The notes: generated by a model not told the origin, from the letters alone. DNA of 64,000 nucleotides from Lysinibacillus sp. 2017 (GCF_003073375.1 NZ_CP029002.1:2032001-2096000); one strand, 5' to 3'; positions 33,161 to 42,029 are shown, counted from the first letter of the stretch. Translations and numbers: made by a program.

Positions 33161-34156
33161 CTATTTTGGAATGGCGGTCGTCTCTCTATTAAAAAGATTA
33201 ACAGATTTAGTAATCTCAATGCAACAGTTATTTTTATTTTCTATTTTTTCAATCAATTCTTTAATTGCTATTAAACCTAAGTTTTTTTCTTCTTCATCAC
33301 CAATTGTCGTCAAATTAATGCGGTTATGTTTTGCCAGTTCTACATTATCGATGCCTATAATACTCAAATCCTCGGGGATGCTGTAGTTTTTTTGCAAGCA
33401 AAGATCCATCACATTTAACGCAATGGCGTCTGCCCCTCCAATTATCGCAGTTGGTGGCTTTTTTAATGCCATTAATTCATCAATGACTTGGTCAATCATT
33501 GTTTTCATCGTATCTGTATGATAAATATATGACTCCTTTAGTTCACGTTTCGCTTCATCGAATGCACGCTGCACGCCTAAAAAGCGATTCGCATATGTAC
33601 TAACCTCTTGTGTCCCGCCGATCCACGCAATCGTTTCATGACCTAAATCAATTAAGTGCTTTGCGGCAAGGTATCCTGCTTGTTCATTATCAATTTCTAC
33701 AAAAAAGCGACCGCTCTTATGCTTGCGGTTATAGGTAATAAACGGAATATCAAAATGCTCTAACTGCTCAAAAAATGGATCATCACTAAAAATACAAGAC
33801 AAAATTAAGCCGTCTACTTTTCTTTCTAGAAAGCGGGCATAAGCTTGTGAAAGTTTTTCATCATTTACAAATTGAACATCGACTTTATAGCCACAGCTAT
33901 TGGCATAATTAACAATGGCTGTTGTTGTATCTACGAAAAATGGATTATGCAGTGGACCAGAAAGTAACGCAATGGTGCCCGTGCGATTTTGCACTAACGA
34001 ACGTGCATGTTCATTTGGAATATATTTTAGTTCTTTGATGGCTTCCATAACTTTTTGAACGGTGTTGGGTTTTACTAATTCAGGTGTATTTAATACGCGT
34101 GATACGGTTGTTTGCGATACACCTGCATATTTTGCAACATCTTTAGAAGAAACCAT
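33161..34156 (-). CDS. LacI family transcriptional regulator
   Basis: 331 residues, full length. The helix-turn-helix and hinge are canonical: SKDVAKYAGVSQTTVSRVLN, then KVMEAIKELKYIPNEHARSLVQNRTGTIALL. The C-terminal periplasmic-binding-like effector domain includes DGLILSC, AAKHLIDLGHETIAWIGGT, PTAIIGGADAIALNVM and LSIIGIDNVE. It lies immediately upstream, same strand, of the dehydrogenase/lactonase operon, and two palindromes with the central TACGTA typical of LacI-type sites occupy the gap. The effector is probably the lactone, hydroxyacid or semialdehyde. Confidence 0.92.
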   Translation of the reverse strand: MVSSKDVAKYAGVSQTTVSRVLNTPELVKPNTVQKVMEAIKELKYIPNEHARSLVQNRTGTIALLSGPLHNPFFVDTTTAIVNYANSCGYKVDVQFVNDEKLSQAYARFLERKVDGLILSCIFSDDPFFEQLEHFDIPFITYNRKHKSGRFFVEIDNEQAGYLAAKHLIDLGHETIAWIGGTQEVSTYANRFLGVQRAFDEAKRELKESYIYHTDTMKTMIDQVIDELMALKKPPTAIIGGADAIALNVMDLCLQKNYSIPEDLSIIGIDNVELAKHNRINLTTIGDEEEKNLGLIAIKELIEKIENKNNCCIEITKSVNLFNRETTAIPK

Positions 34157-34339
34157 TTTTTTCCTCTTTCTATCATTGTATTTTTCTCGATTTTAGTGGA
34201 TAAAAGCGTATAAATTTTTTCAAGGATATCCACAGAAGAGACATTATTTCGCGTTATTCGGCACGAAATATGTTTTTCTAAATATATCGGAAATTCAGTG
34301 TGACCGCAATTCATTCTTTATCCTTATCCCCCCAATTCT

Positions 34340-34777
34340 TCAAATTTCTTGCCCACATTCATTGCAAAACTTCGCATCAAGTTTATTGAGTTCCTGGCAA
34401 TTCCAACATTGTTTGGCTTTAATAACCGTACTTTTCCCTTTCTGTACCGCGCGCGAAATTGACTCCACACCTTCTGTCGTTTCACTTGCTAAATAATTGA
34501 ATGTGTCTTTTGCGACTGGTGCCATTTCTCGGCTTTGGTATTTTGCCACATCTGAACCGTAGCCTAACCCACAAAAGACAAAACCAACAAATATAAATGG
34601 CATCCCTACAAAGAACAGCCAATCATATTTGGGCATTTCAAAAAAACCTAACGTGAAAAGATCAGCAATTGCAATAGCTATACAACAGACTCCAATTATT
34701 AAAAGAACTGGTCCTACTATTCGAAATATTTTCCTTGCCCTTTTATGCTCTTCTGGAATAAACTCATTTTTCTTCAT
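34340..34777 (-). CDS. Membrane protein with C-terminal zinc ribbon
   Basis: 145 residues. Two membrane helices at about 18-40 and 54-73 are followed by a cytoplasmic linker and a zinc-ribbon: CWNCQELNKLDAKFCNECGQ, a CxxC-x12-CxxC arrangement of the zinc_ribbon_2/DUF7577 type. Such proteins are widespread in Bacillales but functionally uncharacterised. The ATG is preceded by AGGGGTGTGA. It stands alone between the LacI gene and dut. Confidence 0.78.
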   Translation of the reverse strand: MKKNEFIPEEHKRARKIFRIVGPVLLIIGVCCIAIAIADLFTLGFFEMPKYDWLFFVGMPFIFVGFVFCGLGYGSDVAKYQSREMAPVAKDTFNYLASETTEGVESISRAVQKGKSTVIKAKQCWNCQELNKLDAKFCNECGQEI

Positions 34778-34913
34778 ATCGTCACACCCCTTTTATTTCT
34801 TCTACGCATAAAATTGTAAAAAAGTCTCAAAAACATTTTATATAATAATGACTTTCCAAATTACTATTTCGATATATAGTTCAAGAATTCCTGCACAATT
34901 TTACACACTAAAA

Positions 34914-34940
34914 AGCACCATGACAAATGCCAATGGTGCC
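34914..34940 (-). terminator. Terminator of dut
   Basis: GCACCAT (34915-34921) with ATGGTGC (34933-34939); the minus-strand side reads TGCTTTTTAG. About 35 bases after the dut stop. Confidence 0.75.
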
Positions 34941-34972
34941 CTAAAAATACAACTATATTTCATCGAAACTTT

Positions 34973-35410
34973 TTACTTCACGCCACTTGAACCAAAGCCT
35001 TGCTCGCCTCGTTCTGAATTCGATAATTCATCGACTTCTTCAATCACTACTGTTGGCACATATTGAATGACTAATTGAGCGATGCGCATATGCTTTTCAA
35101 TATGGAAAACTTTCTTGCCGTGATTGATTAACACGACGCCAACTTCTCCGCGGTAGCCTGCATCAATTGTGCCTGGACTATTTAACACCGTAATGCCGTA
35201 TTTTAGAGCTAATCCGCTGCGTGGTCGTACTTGCGCTTCGGTTCCTTCTGGTAACTCCAGTTGAATGCCGGTTTTTATTAGAGCAAATTCACCTGGATTT
35301 AACGCTTTATCTTCAATGGCATACAAATCCATTCCCGCATCTCCGGGACGTGCTTGTTTTGGTAAAATGGCCTCTGAATGAATTTTTTTAATTTTTAAAT
35401 GTATTGACAT
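34973..35410 (-). CDS. dut: dUTP diphosphatase (trimeric dUTPase)
   Basis: 145 residues. Hydrolyses dUTP to dUMP and PPi, keeping uracil out of DNA and supplying thymidylate synthesis. All five motifs: DAGMDLY (24-30), RPRSGLA (62-68), [12 protein letters not shown] (77-88, catalytic Asp83), RIAQLV (109-114) and the C-terminal P-loop-like [10 protein letters not shown] (134-143). Trimeric class. Lies back to back with the cobalamin-regulated nrd operon, so nucleotide functions are grouped, though dut itself shows no riboswitch. Confidence 0.95.
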   Translation of the reverse strand: MSIHLKIKKIHSEAILPKQARPGDAGMDLYAIEDKALNPGEFALIKTGIQLELPEGTEAQVRPRSGLALKYGITVLNSPGTIDAGYRGEVGVVLINHGKKVFHIEKHMRIAQLVIQYVPTVVIEEVDELSNSERGEQGFGSSGVK

Positions 35411-35607
35411 GCTTAACCAACTTCCTAATAATTTAAATGACGATGAAAAATCTAATTAACTATAAACTAATTTTAACTAATTGAAAATAACAATTATCAA
35501 TTGGTATCTCCTTTTGCTCTATTTGAAATGTCTGACTTTAACGCGTGCTCTTTACTTTTATTTTTTTAAGTCGTATACTCTTAACAACTATATATTGTGT
35601 TTTTTTA

Positions 35608-35768
35608 TAGCGGTACTACTAAATGTAGTTTAATAGGGAAGTTCGGTGCAATTCCGACGCTGTCCCCGCAACTGTAAATGCTGACGGATGACTAAATATC
35701 CACTGTGCTAACGCATGGGAAGGATGTCTGAAGAATGACGCAAAGCCAGGAGACCTGCCGCCATAAAA
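35608..35768 (+). promoter_or_regulatory. Cobalamin riboswitch
   Basis: Conserved blocks in order: AATAGGGAA, CGGTGCAATTCCG, CTGTCCCCGCAACTGTAAA (B12 box region), GGAAGG near 35719 and GCCAGGAGACCTGCCG near 35745-35760. Followed by a terminator at 35831-35860. It precedes nrdH and should lower class Ib ribonucleotide reductase synthesis when adenosylcobalamin is plentiful. Confidence 0.95.
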
Positions 35769-35830
35769 ACTCTGACATTTCTTCGGGGAATAGGAAATGG
35801 AGGCGCGCTCTTTTGACGTTTCCATTTCAA

Positions 35831-35860
35831 GCTATCCTTTTTTTACGAGGATGGCTTTTT
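35831..35860 (+). terminator. Riboswitch expression-platform terminator
   Basis: GCTATCC (35831-35837) pairs with GGATGGC (35849-35855, one G-U), then T5. Located between the cobalamin aptamer and nrdH; an alternative helix AAATGGA / TCCATTT lies just upstream and may act as anti-element. Confidence 0.8.
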
Positions 35861-35915
35861 ATTTTGCCCATTTGTCAGTACATAATAAATTTCATAGTAA
35901 GCGAGGGATATTTCA

Positions 35916-36140
35916 ATGAAACTTTATACAAAAACAATTTGTCCAAAATGCCTATGGGTAAAATCAGAGCTTGATGCTGCAAATCTTCAAGTCGAAGTAA
36001 TTAACATTGATCACGACGCAGTTGCAAAAGAAACGGTTGTCAACGCCGGCTTCATGACAGTTCCGGTATTCGAACATAATGGCGAATGGCTAGCTGATCC
36101 AGCATCTATTATCGATCGTATTTCACAAATAACTGCATGA
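35916..36140 (+). CDS. nrdH: Glutaredoxin-like NrdH redoxin
   Basis: 74 residues, the length of NrdH-type redoxins that reduce class Ib ribonucleotide reductase. The active-site CPKC lies near residues 10-13 (TICPKCLWVKSEL). FMTVPVFEHNGEWLADPASIIDRI supplies the cis-Pro and glutathione- or thioredoxin-reductase-binding face. CPKC differs from the usual CVQC of NrdH. First gene of the operon; its TGA overlaps the ATG of nrdI by three bases. Confidence 0.88.
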   Translation: MKLYTKTICPKCLWVKSELDAANLQVEVINIDHDAVAKETVVNAGFMTVPVFEHNGEWLADPASIIDRISQITA

Positions 36141-36504
36141 TTGTTTACGCCTCAAGAACCGGCAATGTCCGCGCGATCGTTCAAAAACTTGGCCTACCTG
36201 CAATGGATCTGACGCAAATTAATGACGTGGATTCCCCATTTCTATTATTTACGTATACGGATGGTTTAGGGACAATCCCCCTATTGTAGCGCAATTTATG
36301 CAGTTACATCATGGTTTTTGTAAAGGGATTATTGTGAGTGGCAACCGAAATTTTGGGCATGCCTTTTTTGGGCGTGCTGGTGATCTTTTAGCAAGTCGGT
36401 ATCAACTACCACTCGTTCAAAAACTCGATTTGCGTGGCACTACGAATAATTATGAAGCGATTACGAACTACTATCACGCCATCTGGAAAGAGGTACAGCA
36501 ATGA
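36137..36504 (+). pseudogene. nrdI: nrdI (RNR-activating flavodoxin), one-base frameshift
   Basis: Read from ATG 36137 the protein starts like NrdI (MIVYASRTGNVRAIVQKLG, FLLFTYTDGLGTIP) but stops at TAG 36287-36289 after 50 residues. The -1 frame then continues the family sequence (PIVAQFMQLHHGFCKGII, SGNRNFGHAFFGRAGDL) to a TGA overlapping nrdE. The break is at a run of five C (36277-36281), where six would give an intact 122-residue protein. NrdI supplies the oxidant that builds the Mn2(III)-tyrosyl radical in NrdF. Real mutation, slippage-rescued gene, or sequencing error are all possible. Confidence 0.8.
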
Positions 36505-38594
36505 AACAATATTTGAAATTGAACAATGACATTTTAAATCGTTACCGTGCAACAGGTGACTTAGATTTAACAAAGGATAAAGAAGCGACACGCCGCTATT
36601 TTTTAGAAGATGTGAATGTACGCCTACGCTATTTTATTGATATTGAAGAAAAGGTGCGCTATTTAGTCGATGAAGGCTATTACGAAAAGGAATTTCTTGA
36701 ACAGTATTCGATGGATTTTATTAAAGAGATGTACAAAAAAGCGTATGCTTATAAATTCCGATTCCCCTCTTTCATGAGTGCCTCGAAGTTTTATGAAAGC
36801 TATGCGATGAAAAGTCGTGATGGCAAAGAGATTTTAGAAAAATATGAGGACCGTATCGTTATTATTTCACTGTATTTAGCACAAGGCGATGAAAAATTAG
36901 CGGAGCAAGCGATTGATGCTATTATGACTGCATATCAGCCAGCAACTCCAACTGCTTTAAACAGTGGTAAAAAAGCGCGCGGTGAGCTCGTTTCATGCTT
37001 CAAACTTACAATGGACGATACGATGAACTCGATTGCTGAAAATATCGGCTATTGTTTAGAGCTTTCCCGTCTTGGCGGTGGTGTCGGTGTCAATTTAACC
37101 GATTTACGCCCACTCGGTGACCCAATCAAAGGCATTTTAAACCGTGCAAGTGGTGTTATGCCAGTAGCGAAATTACTGGAAAACTCATTTAGCTATTCGA
37201 ATCAGCTTGGACAACGAAATGGGTCAGGTGTCGTGTATTTAAATGTCTTCCACGGTGATATTGAGAGCTTTATTTCATCGAAGAAACCAAATGCCGACGA
37301 TAAAATTCGCTTAGCTACCCTGTCTACCGGCATTATTTTACCGGATATATTCTTTGAGTTAATGCGCCGTGATAAAGACATCGTACTCTTTAGTTCGTAT
37401 GATATTTATAAAGAATACGGCAAGCGCATGTCAGAAATTTCGATGACGGAAATGTATTACGAGCTGCTAGACAATCCGAATATTCGCAAGTTAAAACGAT
37501 TAAATGCGCGTAAGCTTTACACAGAAATTAAAAAGGCGCAATTCGAATCGGGTTACCCGTTCGAAATTTTTGATGATAATGTCAATAACGTACATCCGTT
37601 AAAACAAATCGGCCGTGTGAAAATGTCGAATCTGTGCACAGAAATTTTACAATATCAGCAAACCAGTGTCATTACCGACCAAAATATGCCCAATGAATAT
37701 GGTCTTGATGTGTCATGTAATCTAGGCTCGATTGATATTCATGAAGCTTCAAAAGTATATGATTTTAAACAACTGGTTGATACTGCGATGCGTCTTTTAA
37801 CAAATGTGTCGACGATGACCGATATCGTCAACGTTCCTTCTGTGTCAAAGGCCAATAAAAAAATGCACTCTGTAGGGCTTGGTGTCATGAACTTACACGG
37901 ACATCTTGTACAAGCAGGCATTCGATATGGCTCGAAGGAATCAATTGAATTTATCGATGCGTTTATGGAAGCTATGAATTACTATTCGCTTGTGTCTTCT
38001 GTTGCGATTGCCAAAGAAAAACAAGAGACGTTTTATCGCTTTGAGGAAAGTGAATATGCGTCTGGAGCTTACTTTGAGTCATATGTAAACAAGAAAGAAA
38101 TTGAACTTTCTCCTGAAGTGTTGAATGCACTTGGAAATGTACCAATTATTACAGCACAAATGTGGCAGGAGTTAAAACAGCAAGTCATGCAGCATGGGCT
38201 TTTCCATAGCTATCGAATTGCAATCGCTCCGACGGGAAGTATTTCATATATTCGTTCATGCACGGCGTCAATCGCCCCTGTTACAGAACGGGTGGAAGTA
38301 CGTGATTACGCAGATTCACGTACGATTTATCCAATGCCATTTTTAACAAATGACAATAAAGAACTTTATACAGAGGCGTATGAAGTGCACCCGTACGAAT
38401 TAATCGACCTTTACGCCGCCGCGCAAAAGCACATTGATCAAGGTATTTCGATGACGCTGTATGTAACTGACCAATGGAATACCGAGCAGCTAGCGAAAGC
38501 CTACATTTATTCCTGGACGAAAGGCATTAAAACAGTTTACTATGTACGCCAACGTTTATTAACAATTGAGGAGTGTGTCGCATGTCAAATTTAA
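36501..38594 (+). CDS. nrdE: Class Ib ribonucleoside-diphosphate reductase alpha subunit
   Basis: 697 residues, as in B. subtilis NrdE. Converts NDPs to dNDPs. The redox-active Cys in RGELVSCFKL, the active-site NLCTE (KMSNLCTEI) and CNLGSI, the radical-transfer tyrosines near the C-terminus and the mobile C-terminal pair CVAC are all present. No N-terminal ATP cone of class Ia length is seen, consistent with class Ib. Starts in an ATGA overlap with nrdI and overlaps nrdF by 13 bases. Confidence 0.95.
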   Translation: MKQYLKLNNDILNRYRATGDLDLTKDKEATRRYFLEDVNVRLRYFIDIEEKVRYLVDEGYYEKEFLEQYSMDFIKEMYKKAYAYKFRFPSFMSASKFYESYAMKSRDGKEILEKYEDRIVIISLYLAQGDEKLAEQAIDAIMTAYQPATPTALNSGKKARGELVSCFKLTMDDTMNSIAENIGYCLELSRLGGGVGVNLTDLRPLGDPIKGILNRASGVMPVAKLLENSFSYSNQLGQRNGSGVVYLNVFHGDIESFISSKKPNADDKIRLATLSTGIILPDIFFELMRRDKDIVLFSSYDIYKEYGKRMSEISMTEMYYELLDNPNIRKLKRLNARKLYTEIKKAQFESGYPFEIFDDNVNNVHPLKQIGRVKMSNLCTEILQYQQTSVITDQNMPNEYGLDVSCNLGSIDIHEASKVYDFKQLVDTAMRLLTNVSTMTDIVNVPSVSKANKKMHSVGLGVMNLHGHLVQAGIRYGSKESIEFIDAFMEAMNYYSLVSSVAIAKEKQETFYRFEESEYASGAYFESYVNKKEIELSPEVLNALGNVPIITAQMWQELKQQVMQHGLFHSYRIAIAPTGSISYIRSCTASIAPVTERVEVRDYADSRTIYPMPFLTNDNKELYTEAYEVHPYELIDLYAAAQKHIDQGISMTLYVTDQWNTEQLAKAYIYSWTKGIKTVYYVRQRLLTIEECVACQI

Positions 38595-39544
38595 CTTACC
38601 AAGCCGTCAACTGGAACACTCCAACAAGTGAGCTTGCCCGGATTTTTTGGGATCAACAATGGAAGCAAATTTGGTTTCCTGAAGAAATCGCGGTGAGTAA
38701 AGACGTGAAGCAATGGAAGGAATTCGAACACCAAGATACATACAAAAAGGTATTCGGTGGGCTGACATTACTCGACACCGTTCAAACGAATATCGGCATG
38801 AATGAAATTGCAAAATTCACACCAGACTTGCAAGAAAAAGCGGTATTAACGGTGTTTGGCGCATTTGAAGCCATTCATGCAAAATCTTATTCCTACATTT
38901 TCACAACCCTTTGTACAAATACAGAAATCGATGAAGTTTTTGAATGGGTGCAAAAAAATGAGTATCTTCAATATAAAGCAAATCGCATTGGCGATGTATA
39001 TAAAGCCATTGAAGAAGATGACCCTGAAAGTTTATGGAAAGGCATGTATGCATCCGTAATGCTAGAAAGTTTCTTATTTTACTCTGGCTTCTTCTACCCT
39101 CTATATTTAGGTGGTCAAGGCATATTGCGAAATAGTGCCGAAGTCATCAGCTTAATCGTTCGTGACGAATCAATTCACGGAGTAGCGGTCGGCTATTTCG
39201 CACAAAACATTTTTAACGCGTTCTCCCCTGAAAAACAAGAAGCACTCACATTATGGGGTTACGAATTTTTACTAGACTTATATCAAAATGAAATGAAATA
39301 CACCGAAGATTTATATGCCGAAACCGGTCTATCTCCCGAGGTAAAAGCTTACGTGCGTTACAATGCCAATAAAGCATTAATGAACTTAGGCTTTGAGACG
39401 ATGTTCCCAGAAGAAGAGATCAACCCTATTGTAATGAACGGGATTGCCAACACAGGCTCTACTTATGATTTCTTTAGTCAAAAAGGTTCGACATATGCCG
39501 TTGCAAAAGTCGCGCCAATTACAGATGATACATTTAAATTTTAA
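38582..39544 (+). CDS. nrdF: Class Ib ribonucleotide reductase beta subunit
   Basis: 320 residues from ATG 38582, with GAGGAG spaced correctly; a longer frame from 38573 is rejected. It carries the dimetal centre and tyrosyl radical: ALTVFGAFEAIHAKSYSYIF supplies Glu and His ligands, and RDESIHGVAVGYF the second Glu/His set. The tail TYAVAKVAPITDDTFKF resembles the NrdE-binding C-terminus. In class Ib enzymes activation with manganese needs NrdI, whose gene here is frameshifted. Last gene of the operon. Confidence 0.94.
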   Translation: MSNLTYQAVNWNTPTSELARIFWDQQWKQIWFPEEIAVSKDVKQWKEFEHQDTYKKVFGGLTLLDTVQTNIGMNEIAKFTPDLQEKAVLTVFGAFEAIHAKSYSYIFTTLCTNTEIDEVFEWVQKNEYLQYKANRIGDVYKAIEEDDPESLWKGMYASVMLESFLFYSGFFYPLYLGGQGILRNSAEVISLIVRDESIHGVAVGYFAQNIFNAFSPEKQEALTLWGYEFLLDLYQNEMKYTEDLYAETGLSPEVKAYVRYNANKALMNLGFETMFPEEEINPIVMNGIANTGSTYDFFSQKGSTYAVAKVAPITDDTFKF

Positions 39545-39621
39545 TCGTAAAGGGGTTGTCCGAAAGTTCTACCAACTATTTGAGCTTTATGTATAAAATA
39601 CGTCATAAAAAAATTCACAAG

Positions 39622-39666
39622 AAAAGGCACGAAACGCTGTTAAATCAGCGTTCGTGCCTTTTTATA
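39622..39666 (+). terminator. Terminator of the nrd operon, repeat family B
   Basis: AAAAGGCACGAAACGCTG (39622-39639) pairs with CAGCGTTCGTGCCTTTT with one bulged A, then T-rich. Similar hairpin at 62057-62096. Followed at 39668-39698 by the GTCCCTAAAC...TTTGGGAACG repeat. Confidence 0.9.
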
Positions 39667-39715
39667 CTGTCCCTAAACTATTATTTGGGAACGTTATTTA
39701 ACTCGATTTAGCGTA

Positions 39716-40096
39716 TTAATGATTAAAAACGAAGTGTTGATTAAATCGAGCCAACGATAAAATTGAAAACAACGGATAAATCATATATAACGACTTTGAA
39801 TTAAAAATAGTTACCAACCAAATGTCGATACACCCTATAATAAACAACCCTATAATGTTTAATAAAAATAACGAAATTAAAACGTTTTTAAATCTTTTAA
39901 TGAAAAATAAGTAAAGGGGTAATACGAAAATAACGGTAAAAAAGTAAATTGCTAAAAAAACGAATACAAATAAAAGTGAAAGTAGATAAAAGTCAAGACC
40001 TAACACATCTCCTTCAAAAATCAAAAGGCTTAATGTGATTAATATCGATACAATTAATGGCAATAAAATTATCTTTGTCGTATTTTTTAGTTCCAT
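39716..40096 (-). CDS. Membrane protein of unknown function (126 aa)
   Basis: Four strongly hydrophobic segments at about 10-28, 34-65, 73-95 and 99-115 occupy nearly the whole protein; the ends are short and polar. The ATG follows GAGGTGAAATAA at good spacing. No family or catalytic motif is recognised. Very low G+C and high Phe/Leu/Ile content are usual for small Bacillales membrane proteins. Convergent with the nrd operon. Confidence 0.6.
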   Translation of the reverse strand: MELKNTTKIILLPLIVSILITLSLLIFEGDVLGLDFYLLSLLFVFVFLAIYFFTVIFVLPLYLFFIKRFKNVLISLFLLNIIGLFIIGCIDIWLVTIFNSKSLYMIYPLFSILSLARFNQHFVFNH

Positions 40097-40301
40097 TTAT
40101 TTCACCTCACTAGTTATTATATTCCCGTTATAAATTAGAATATAATAACATTATAGTGAAAGTATTTCATTTCACCAAATTTACAATTTCAACACTAGTC
40201 TTTAACAGAGCCTACAAATTAAAAGGCGAATAAAAATATTTGTCGAATACTATAATGTAATCATCGATTTAATATGAATGAAAATAAGGGAGGTATTAAT
40301 T

Positions 40302-40499
40302 TTGAAACACACATTAATTTTGTATACTTCTATTTGTCTCATGTTTTTTATTATACTAACCAACATTACACTTTTAAACGGTGAATGGGACGGAATTACG
40401 ATGTTTTTATGTATGTCGATTTTTACTTTTTCCAGTGTGATTTATGGCTTTAGTAGAAAAGAAGAAAAGAAGGGTCATGTAAATGGTTCCAATGATTAA
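40302..40499 (+). CDS. Small two-helix membrane protein (65 aa)
   Basis: TTG start at 40302 after AAGGGAGG; the ATG at 40278 lies upstream of that site. Helices at about 3-21 (TLILYTSICLMFFIILTNI) and 33-52 (GITMFLCMSIFTFSSVIYGF), then a charged tail SRKEEKKGHVNGSND. No family recognised. Confidence 0.6.
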   Translation: MKHTLILYTSICLMFFIILTNITLLNGEWDGITMFLCMSIFTFSSVIYGFSRKEEKKGHVNGSND

Positions 40500-40597
40500 T
40501 ATAAGGGTAGGCAGATTTTATCCTACTCTTATATTTCGTTATGCTAAATCTATTTCACTATTAAATTTCCATTTGCAAAGCCCGTCCCCTACTCACT

Positions 40598-40978
40598 TTA
40601 CTTCTGACTTTTAAGAACTTCACTTAATGTCAATGGTGTAATCGTGCCTTGATGGAAATATAATTGCCATCTTTCATCAATAAATTTCCATATTGAACTT
40701 CGATATGTATTACGATTGCGCGTTGTATCGACTATAAAATACGTAGCTAACACGACATCTTGTGCTAATGGGTAAATTTCATAGTTATGCAGGGACATCT
40801 CCGTCAAAACAACGCCCGTGTCTAAGCATTCTTTTTTATCAAACATATATCCTGAGCTACCAATTTCAAAGAATTCGTCTGCTAATAGTTCATCTAACTT
40901 TTCACGACTTACACGCACTTCAGGACTCGTGTGACTTACCTCTAATTTTTTTAACTGTTCCTTTAAATTATCATCCAT
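40598..40978 (-). CDS. DUF4440/NTF2-like protein
   Basis: 126 residues with an NTF2-like cone fold inferred from LKKLEVSHTSPEVRVSREKLDELLADEFFEIGSSG, the middle strands and the ending SSIWKFIDERWQLYFHQGTIT. DUF4440-type proteins include steroid isomerase-like and ketosteroid hydratase-like folds, but most are uncharacterised. Small, soluble, single gene with AAAGGGGTTTC upstream. A catalytic Asp/Tyr pair cannot be assigned with confidence. Confidence 0.75.
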   Translation of the reverse strand: MDDNLKEQLKKLEVSHTSPEVRVSREKLDELLADEFFEIGSSGYMFDKKECLDTGVVLTEMSLHNYEIYPLAQDVVLATYFIVDTTRNRNTYRSSIWKFIDERWQLYFHQGTITPLTLSEVLKSQK

Positions 40979-41043
40979 ACGATCGAAACCCCTTTAACTT
41001 TTATATTTTTAGTAATTGTACTATAAAATGGGATTTCTTATTA

Positions 41044-41928
41044 TTAAAATTTGTCTGCCATACTCATTTTTAAAAATTGAATAAATGGGTGCTCCTCTGT
41101 ATCTGCTTTTCTCGTACAAATATATAGATTTTGCTCAATTTCTACTCCCTCTACATAGACACGCGCTAACTTGCCATTTTCAATACTTTCAAGCACGCTT
41201 AAAGACGGTGCTAATGTCATACCGTAGCCTGCTTCGACAATTTTGATGGATTCTAATACCCCTTGAATTTCAACAGCCAGCTGCGGCAATGGACTATTAT
41301 TCGCATAAAAAACGGCTTCTAGTAAATCGCGCGTCGAACTACCGCGTTCCCTATAGATAAAAGGCTCTTTCGTTATTTCCGTAATCGCTACCGTTTGATT
41401 TGCTAACGGATGCGACGCGTGGACCACAAACCAAAATGGGACACTAGAGACTTTCTCGAAAAGTAACTCCTCATGCCCGATATTGCTTTGTACAACAAAC
41501 CCGAAATCTACTTCATAGTTTAGAACATGTTGTTCGACTGATTTGACATTGCCGAGTGAAACGAAAAATTCCACGTGCGGATTTTGAGATTTATAACTAG
41601 CAAGGATGGGCGGCAGTATATAATTCGTTGAAATATACGAAGATGCGATTTTCACCTTGTCGTCCTTTTTTAATAAGGACTGAAACTTGTCTTCTATTTG
41701 GGATTCTAATTGAAACAAACGCATTCCCTGCTCATATAAATATTGCCCTTCTTTTGTTAGCTGAATGCCGCGCCCTTTTCCTTCAAGTAGTTTCGCCCCC
41801 ACTTCATTTTCCAAATTTCGAATTTGAATCGTTACTGCGGGTTGACTTAGTAATAATTCATTGGCAGCAGCAGTAATGCCACCCAGTCTTGCAACATGTG
41901 TAAAAATTCGAAGTGCATGTAAATTCAT
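41044..41928 (-). CDS. LysR family transcriptional regulator
   Basis: 294 residues from ATG 41928, preceded by GAGGTGG; a GTG three codons upstream is possible but inside that site. The winged helix-turn-helix is typical (LHALRIFTHVARLGGITAAANELLLSQPAVTIQIRNLENEVGAKLLE), then the RLT-type linker (IQLTKEGQYLYEQGMRLF) and a two-lobed effector domain. It is divergent from the TauE/SafE transporter at 42030, the classic LysR target arrangement, so it probably controls that gene. Effector unknown, perhaps a sulfur compound. Confidence 0.92.
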   Translation of the reverse strand: MNLHALRIFTHVARLGGITAAANELLLSQPAVTIQIRNLENEVGAKLLEGKGRGIQLTKEGQYLYEQGMRLFQLESQIEDKFQSLLKKDDKVKIASSYISTNYILPPILASYKSQNPHVEFFVSLGNVKSVEQHVLNYEVDFGFVVQSNIGHEELLFEKVSSVPFWFVVHASHPLANQTVAITEITKEPFIYRERGSSTRDLLEAVFYANNSPLPQLAVEIQGVLESIKIVEAGYGMTLAPSLSVLESIENGKLARVYVEGVEIEQNLYICTRKADTEEHPFIQFLKMSMADKF

Positions 41929-42029
41929 GTTTTCCACCTCACCTATAAATTAAATTTATGAATTACCAATTTATATATATTTGTTTTATGGATAGTATAG
42001 CAGTATTTTTAAATATAGAGGTGATTTGT

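Noticed and set aside
35619-35974. Short ORFs on both strands across 35.6-36.0 kb
   Set aside because: They lie over the cobalamin aptamer and terminator and have no ribosome sites.
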